DNA of 15,983 nucleotides, from contig JAXHUH010000346.1 of NCBI GenBank assembly GCA_034211175.1, positions 1 through 15,983 on the forward strand. The letters are read 5' to 3'. Numbering within the stretch: position 1 is the stretch's first letter; each line of letters starts with the position of its first letter. This document shows positions 13,243 to 15,983 of the stretch, piece after piece. Under the pieces are notes generated by a model. The model was not told where the DNA came from, made no database searches, and saw only the letters and a program-made list of their open reading frames with translations. This stretch comes from JAXHUH01 sp034211175. Lineage in GTDB: Bacteria > Actinomycetota > Acidimicrobiia > Acidimicrobiales > CAIXPF01. The position numbers and the translations under genes are program-made.

Positions 13243-14214
13243 TCAGCCGACCCGGGCGGTGAGCTCGTCGCGGGCGGCGGCGTACTCATCGCGCCAGCGG
13301 GCGATGCGCTCGCCGGCCGGCTCGACGTCGTGGACGGCCCCGACGCCCTGGCCCGAACCCCAGATGTCGCGCCACGCCTTGGTCTCGCGCTCGCCTTCGG
13401 TGAAGTTCATCCCGCCGCCGGGGTCCTTGGCGGGGAGGTTGTCGGGGTCGAGGCCGGCGGCGACGATCGAGGGCCGCAGGTAGTTGCCGTGCACGCCGGA
13501 GAAGTAGTCGCTGTAGAAGATGTCGGAGGCGGTGGCGTCGACGATCGCCGCCTTGTAGGCGTCGGCGGCGTTGGCCTCGGCGGTGGCGATGAACGGCGAA
13601 CCGATGTAGGCCAGGTCGGCGCCCATCGCCTGGGCGGCGAGGATCGAACGGCCGGTCGCGATCGAGCCGGACAGGACGAGCGGCCCGTCGAACCAGGCAC
13701 GGATCTCCTGCACCAGGGCGAACGGCGACTGCGAGCCGGCGTGGCCGCCGGCCCCGGCCGCCACGGCGATGAGCCCGTCCGCGCCCTTGGCGATGGCCTT
13801 GCGGGCGAAGCGGTCGTTGATGACGTCGTGGAGCGTGATGCCGCCCCAGGCGTGGACCGCGTGGTTGAGGTCGTCGCGGGCGCCGAGGGAGCTGATGATG
13901 ATCGGCACCTCGTAACGGGCGCACGTGGCCACGTCCTCCTCCCAACGGGGGTTGGTGCCGTGGACGATCTGGTTGACCGCGAACGGCGCCGCCGGGGTGT
14001 CGGGATGGTCGCGGTCCCAGGCGGCGAGCGCCTCGGTGATCTCGTGCAGCCACTCGTCGAGCTGGGACTGGGGCCGGGCGTTGAGGGCGGGGAACGAGCC
14101 GACGACGCCGGCGGTGCACTCGGCGATCACGAGCGCCGGGTTCGACACCATGAACATCGGCGCGGCGATCACCGGCAGGCGCAGGCGATCGGTGAGCACG
14201 GGAGGAAGGGCCAT
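13243..14214 (-). CDS. Nitronate monooxygenase / 2-nitropropane dioxygenase-like flavoenzyme
   Basis: A 323-residue TIM-barrel FMN enzyme of the NPD/nitronate monooxygenase family. Matching features are PVIAAPMFMVSNPALV (14-29), the FAVNQIV strand, and IISSLGA. GADGLIAVAAGAGGHAG carries His158, equivalent to the conserved His. VLSGSIATGRS binds FMN phosphate, and GADLAYIGSPFIAT is the usual closing strand. A C-terminal region with W-x-x-I-W-G-S-G-Q-G-V-G is typical of the family. Members oxidise nitronates or act as NAD(P)H:quinone reductases, and motifs alone do not decide which. Start ATG 14214 has AGGA seven bases upstream. The promoter and operator at 14221-14250 are shared with the divergent hxlR-type gene. 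That arrangement suggests induction by a reactive quinone, aldehyde or nitro compound sensed by that regulator. Confidence 0.9.
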   Translation of the reverse strand: MALPPVLTDRLRLPVIAAPMFMVSNPALVIAECTAGVVGSFPALNARPQSQLDEWLHEITEALAAWDRDHPDTPAAPFAVNQIVHGTNPRWEEDVATCARYEVPIIISSLGARDDLNHAVHAWGGITLHDVINDRFARKAIAKGADGLIAVAAGAGGHAGSQSPFALVQEIRAWFDGPLVLSGSIATGRSILAAQAMGADLAYIGSPFIATAEANAADAYKAAIVDATASDIFYSDYFSGVHGNYLRPSIVAAGLDPDNLPAKDPGGGMNFTEGERETKAWRDIWGSGQGVGAVHDVEPAGERIARWRDEYAAARDELTARVG

Positions 14215-14220
14215 GCTGAT

Positions 14221-14263
14221 GTCCTAGGTGACTTCAGAACTTGAAGTCAACCTGGGCTACGAT
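14221..14263. promoter_or_regulatory. Overlapping divergent promoters with a palindromic HxlR operator
   Basis: Perfect 8-bp arms TGACTTCA (14229-14236) and TGAAGTCA (14242-14249) flank a 5-base centre, a good size for a dimeric HxlR regulator. On the minus strand, TTGACT (14250-14245) and TAGGAC (14226-14221) are spaced 18 bp and would start transcription at about 14214, the A of the ATG. On the plus strand, TACGAT (14258-14263) is a plausible -10 whose start would fall at about 14270-14272, the GTG of the regulator gene, which has no Shine-Dalgarno. The palindrome overlaps the minus-strand -35 and occupies the plus-strand -35 area, so binding should repress both. Confidence 0.65.
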
Positions 14264-14271
14264 CGGTCGGC

Positions 14272-14730
14272 GTGAAGTGGAGTGAGATCGCCGGCCAGGA
14301 GTGCTCGATCGCGCGGGCGCTGTCGATCGTCGGCGACAGCTGGACGATGCTGGTCGTGCGCGAGCTGTTCAACGGCAACCGCCGGTTCAACGGGCTCCAG
14401 GCCGCCACCCAGGCACCCCCGGCGATCCTCAGCGAGCGCCTGTCCATGCTCGAGACCGAGGCGATCGTCGAAAAGCGGCCGTACTCGGCGCGGGCCGACC
14501 GGTTCGAGTACCGCCTCACCGCCAAGGGGCGCGACCTGTACCCGATCCTGCTCACGCTGATGGCGTGGGGGGATCGCTGGATGACGGAGGCAGGTGCGCC
14601 GCCGCCGGTCCGTCTGCGTCACACGCCGTGCGGCCACGAGACCCACCCACACCTGTCGTGTTCCGAGTGCGGCGACGCGATCGACCCCCGCGCCGTCACC
14701 AAGCTCACCGACGAGCCGCCAGGAGGCTGA
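14272..14730 (+). CDS. HxlR-family winged-helix regulator with Cys/His tail
   Basis: A 152-residue regulator beginning at GTG 14272, probably leaderless. Residues 5-100 form the HxlR winged helix: the conserved Cys11 in Q-E-C-S-I, then ALSIVGDSWTMLVVRELFNG (16-35), RFNGLQ, the recognition region ILSERLSMLETEAIVEKRPY, the wing FEYRLTAKG, and a final dimerisation helix with WGDRW. The equivalent Cys is the redox or electrophile switch in YodB, HypR and QorR, so thiol sensing is plausible. Residues 117-140 add H-T-P-C-G-H-E-T-H-P-H-L-S-C-S-E-C-G-D: Cys120, Cys130 and Cys133 with His122, a possible zinc site. It is divergent from the nitronate-monooxygenase-like gene and very likely represses it and itself through the palindrome between them. 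Confidence 0.9.
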   Translation: MKWSEIAGQECSIARALSIVGDSWTMLVVRELFNGNRRFNGLQAATQAPPAILSERLSMLETEAIVEKRPYSARADRFEYRLTAKGRDLYPILLTLMAWGDRWMTEAGAPPPVRLRHTPCGHETHPHLSCSECGDAIDPRAVTKLTDEPPGG

Positions 14731-14809
14731 CGCCCGGACCGGTGTTGCGGCACTCGAGCGGAGCATCGGGACGCCGCGGCGGGGCCGCGTCGACCTGCTG
14801 CTCGACGGC

Positions 14810-14861
14810 ATCGTCGTCGACACCGACGATCGAGCCTCGCCTGCCGCGCCGGTGCGCCGGC
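14810..14861. terminator. Hairpins between convergent hxlR-type and methyltransferase genes
   Basis: The 144-bp gap 14731-14874 has ATCGTCG (14810-14816) pairing with CGACGAT (14824-14830) over a 7-base loop. It also has GCCGG (14848-14852) pairing with CCGGC (14857-14861) over a 4-base loop, 13 bases past the methyltransferase stop. Neither has a U-tract. No small gene was seen in the gap. Confidence 0.35.
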
Positions 14862-14874
14862 CGGGTTCGGGGCG

Positions 14875-15588
14875 TCAGCGGCGGCAGGAGACCAGCAACG
14901 TCCCCATGGCTCGCGCCAGCTCGAAGTGGTGGACCGTGCGTGAGTACAGCTCCGAGAACCGGGCGAGGCGGCCGGGCAGGTAGGGGCGGAACACGCCCTC
15001 GTCGTCGAGGTGGGTGATGTCCGTGGACGCGAATCGCGCCCGGTCGGCGGCCGCCACGATGGCCCGAGTCGAGTTCGCCCGGTAGCGGGTGGGGAAGTGG
15101 TACTCCTCGACGACCGGTCCCCGGAGGCGTCGCAGGAGCACCTCGTCGACGGCGAGCCGGTTCGTGATCATCGCGGCGAGCCCGAAGTAGTGTGTGAGGT
15201 TCGGTGTCAGCGCGAGGAACGTGCCGGTCGGCGTCAGGCAGCGCGCCACGGCCTCGAAGAACTCGATCGGCGTTTCGACATGTTCGAGCACGTAGACCGC
15301 GACGACGAGATCGAACCCGCCGGCGAGCTCGTCGGCGTGGTCCTCGATCCGGCCGACGAGCGCGTCGTCGAGGAACGGGTTCGCCCCGATCGCCGGGTCG
15401 GGATCGACGCCGACCAGCTCCGCGCCGCGTTCGCGCAGGTCGGAGACGTACACGTTGTCGCCGCCGCCGGCGCCGACGTCGAGCACCCGCCCGAGGGGGC
15501 CGAGTGCCTCGTCCACCGCCCGTTCGAGGCACACGTACTGGTCATCGGTTCCGTACTGCCGCTCGCCGATGGTGTGTTGAACGTGCAT
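14875..15588 (-). CDS. Class I SAM-dependent methyltransferase
   Basis: 238 residues from ATG 15588. The frame is open upstream to an ATG at 15699, but that extension is Arg/Ala-rich and lacks family features; no strong RBS supports either. Motif I is V-L-D-V-G-A-G-G-G (35-43), followed by a ribose-binding acidic residue in LVGVDPD (Asp62). The motif around F-D-L-V-V-A-V-Y-V-L-E-H-V-E (92-105) is typical of Methyltransf_11/23 enzymes. After LTPTGTFLALTPN, the C-terminal part (N-L-T-H-Y-F-G-L, then YHFPTRYRANS) probably shapes the acceptor pocket. The pattern is common in enzymes methylating lipids, quinones or sugars, but the acceptor is unknown. It is convergent with the HxlR gene and stands alone. 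Confidence 0.82.
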   Translation of the reverse strand: MHVQHTIGERQYGTDDQYVCLERAVDEALGPLGRVLDVGAGGGDNVYVSDLRERGAELVGVDPDPAIGANPFLDDALVGRIEDHADELAGGFDLVVAVYVLEHVETPIEFFEAVARCLTPTGTFLALTPNLTHYFGLAAMITNRLAVDEVLLRRLRGPVVEEYHFPTRYRANSTRAIVAAADRARFASTDITHLDDEGVFRPYLPGRLARFSELYSRTVHHFELARAMGTLLVSCRR

Positions 15589-15708
15589 GGGATGCGCCCC
15601 CGGTGCTGCGCGCCGCGTCGCCGCCGTGCACAATACGCGCGTTTCGTGCTCCGCGATGCGTGCATTCGCGTCGAGGAGGACGTTTCCCGATCTGCGCAAC
15701 GGGTGGAC

Positions 15709-15741
15709 GATCGATCATCGATCACCGATGCGCACATCGGT
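15709..15741. repeat. Two abutting perfect inverted repeats
   Basis: GATCGAT-C-ATCGATC (15709-15723) is a 15-bp palindrome. It is followed directly by ACCGATG (15724-15730) and CATCGGT (15735-15741) around a 4-base loop. They lie 121 bases upstream of the methyltransferase start and cover the ATG at 15728 of the decayed reductase gene. Bases 15589-15708 show no gene; a TATTGT hexamer on the minus strand near 15624 is a weak -10 candidate for the methyltransferase. Confidence 0.5.
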
Positions 15742-15941
15742 CCTGATCACGCTCGATGAGTCGTCCCGGTCCAGGGGGCCGACGCCGAGCCCGGACATGC
15801 GGTCGATCGTGGTGGGCGGCGTGACGCTTCCCACCGCCCCGGCAGACCGTGGCTGACCGACGAGTACGAGTTCGTCGTGCAGCCGGTCCTCGCAGGTCAC
15901 GGCCCGACGTTGCTCGCCGGGCTGCGCCCTGCGCAAGAGCG
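15728..15941 (+). pseudogene. Frameshifted remnant of a dihydrofolate-reductase-family (RibD_C-like) gene
   Basis: From ATG 15728 the frame reads MRTSVLITLDE, plausibly a family N-terminus. After about twenty unrelated codons it reaches MRSIVVGGVTLPTAPADRG (from 15797) and stops at 15854-15856. One base out of frame, starting at CTG 15853, the sequence continues LTDEYEFVVQPVLAGHGPTLLAGL. This is the C-terminal strand region of RibD_C/dihydrofolate-reductase-like proteins, and the two halves join well if one base is restored near 15853. A full member is about 180 residues, so most of the middle is missing and the end runs into the tRNA at 15942. The C-terminal homology is clear. The N-terminal part is less certain, and an unrelated short gene there cannot be excluded. 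Confidence 0.65.
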
Positions 15942-15983
15942 TGGGCCCGGCGGGGATCGAACCCGCGACCGAGCGATTATGAG
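15942..15983 (-). tRNA. Partial tRNA with CAT anticodon (probably elongator Met)
   Basis: The 3' portion of a tRNA runs off the window edge. Reading the minus strand: anticodon loop CTCATAA (15983-15977) with CAT at 34-36, 3' anticodon stem TCGCT, a 5-base variable loop, T arm GCGGG-TTCGATC-CCCGC (15966-15950), acceptor strand CGGGCCC (15949-15943) and A73 at 15942. CCA is not encoded. The anticodon stem lacks the GC triplet of initiator tRNA. Elongator Met fits best; Ile2 with a lysidine-modified CAT is possible. The 5' half lies outside. Confidence 0.88.

Noticed and set aside
12922..14244. Plus-strand frame of about 440 codons opposite the nitronate-monooxygenase-like gene
   Set aside because: Gly/Val/Arg-rich shadow of a clearly conserved gene, with no RBS or domain.

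Overview
The window is high-GC DNA, almost certainly actinobacterial. The supporting genes are an F420-type PPOX protein, an HTH/Clp_N gene pair, an HxlR regulator beside a nitronate-monooxygenase-like enzyme, a cutinase, and an LPRTG-anchored surface protein. Several genes lack a Shine-Dalgarno and look leaderless. A deep-branching lineage such as Acidimicrobiia would fit, but that is only an impression. No phage, IS element, CRISPR array or complete defence island was seen. The window is a run of small, mostly independent chromosomal units rich in exported and regulatory proteins.

Layout. 1-877: secreted cutinase-family hydrolase behind a long, partly structured leader. 893-1047: six back-to-back hairpins with no gene. 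1202-2572: PD-(D/E)XK-like protein of unknown role, with less GC-biased codons than its neighbours. 2688-3128: PPOX/F420-type flavoprotein. 3139-4071: two-gene operon of a small HTH protein and a double Clp_N protein, driven from a promoter carrying two copies of one palindrome. 4050-4586 (minus): GNAT acetyltransferase converging on Clp_N. 4692-5756: exported alpha-carbonic anhydrase with a large acidic insertion, closed by a strong terminator. 5841-8080 (minus): ECF sigma factor translationally coupled to a membrane-anchored protein with an outer Asp-box (BNR-like) domain, probably its anti-sigma/sensor partner. 8328-10193: DUF4353/Cthe_2159-like beta-helix lipoprotein, divergent from the sigma operon. 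10339-11988: cell-wall protein with three copies of an unrecognised domain, a Thr-rich stalk and an LPRTG sorting signal. 11993-13111 (minus): divergent protein-kinase-like protein. 13243-14730: divergent nitronate-monooxygenase-like enzyme and HxlR regulator sharing a palindromic operator. 14875-15588 (minus): class I SAM methyltransferase. 15728-15941: remnant of a dihydrofolate-reductase-family gene, frameshifted and ending against a partial tRNA with CAT anticodon (15942-15983, minus).

How the parts work together. The best candidate for an undescribed system is the sigma factor plus Asp-box membrane protein, possibly with the divergent beta-helix lipoprotein as a target. It would be an envelope-sensing circuit with a propeller-like, cysteine-rich outer domain. 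The second candidate is the HTH-Clp_N pair with its twin operators, which suggests autoregulation and a Clp-related substrate-binding role. The nmo/hxlR pair looks like a thiol- or electrophile-responsive oxidoreductase circuit. All functions are inferred from motifs read by eye; no database search was possible.
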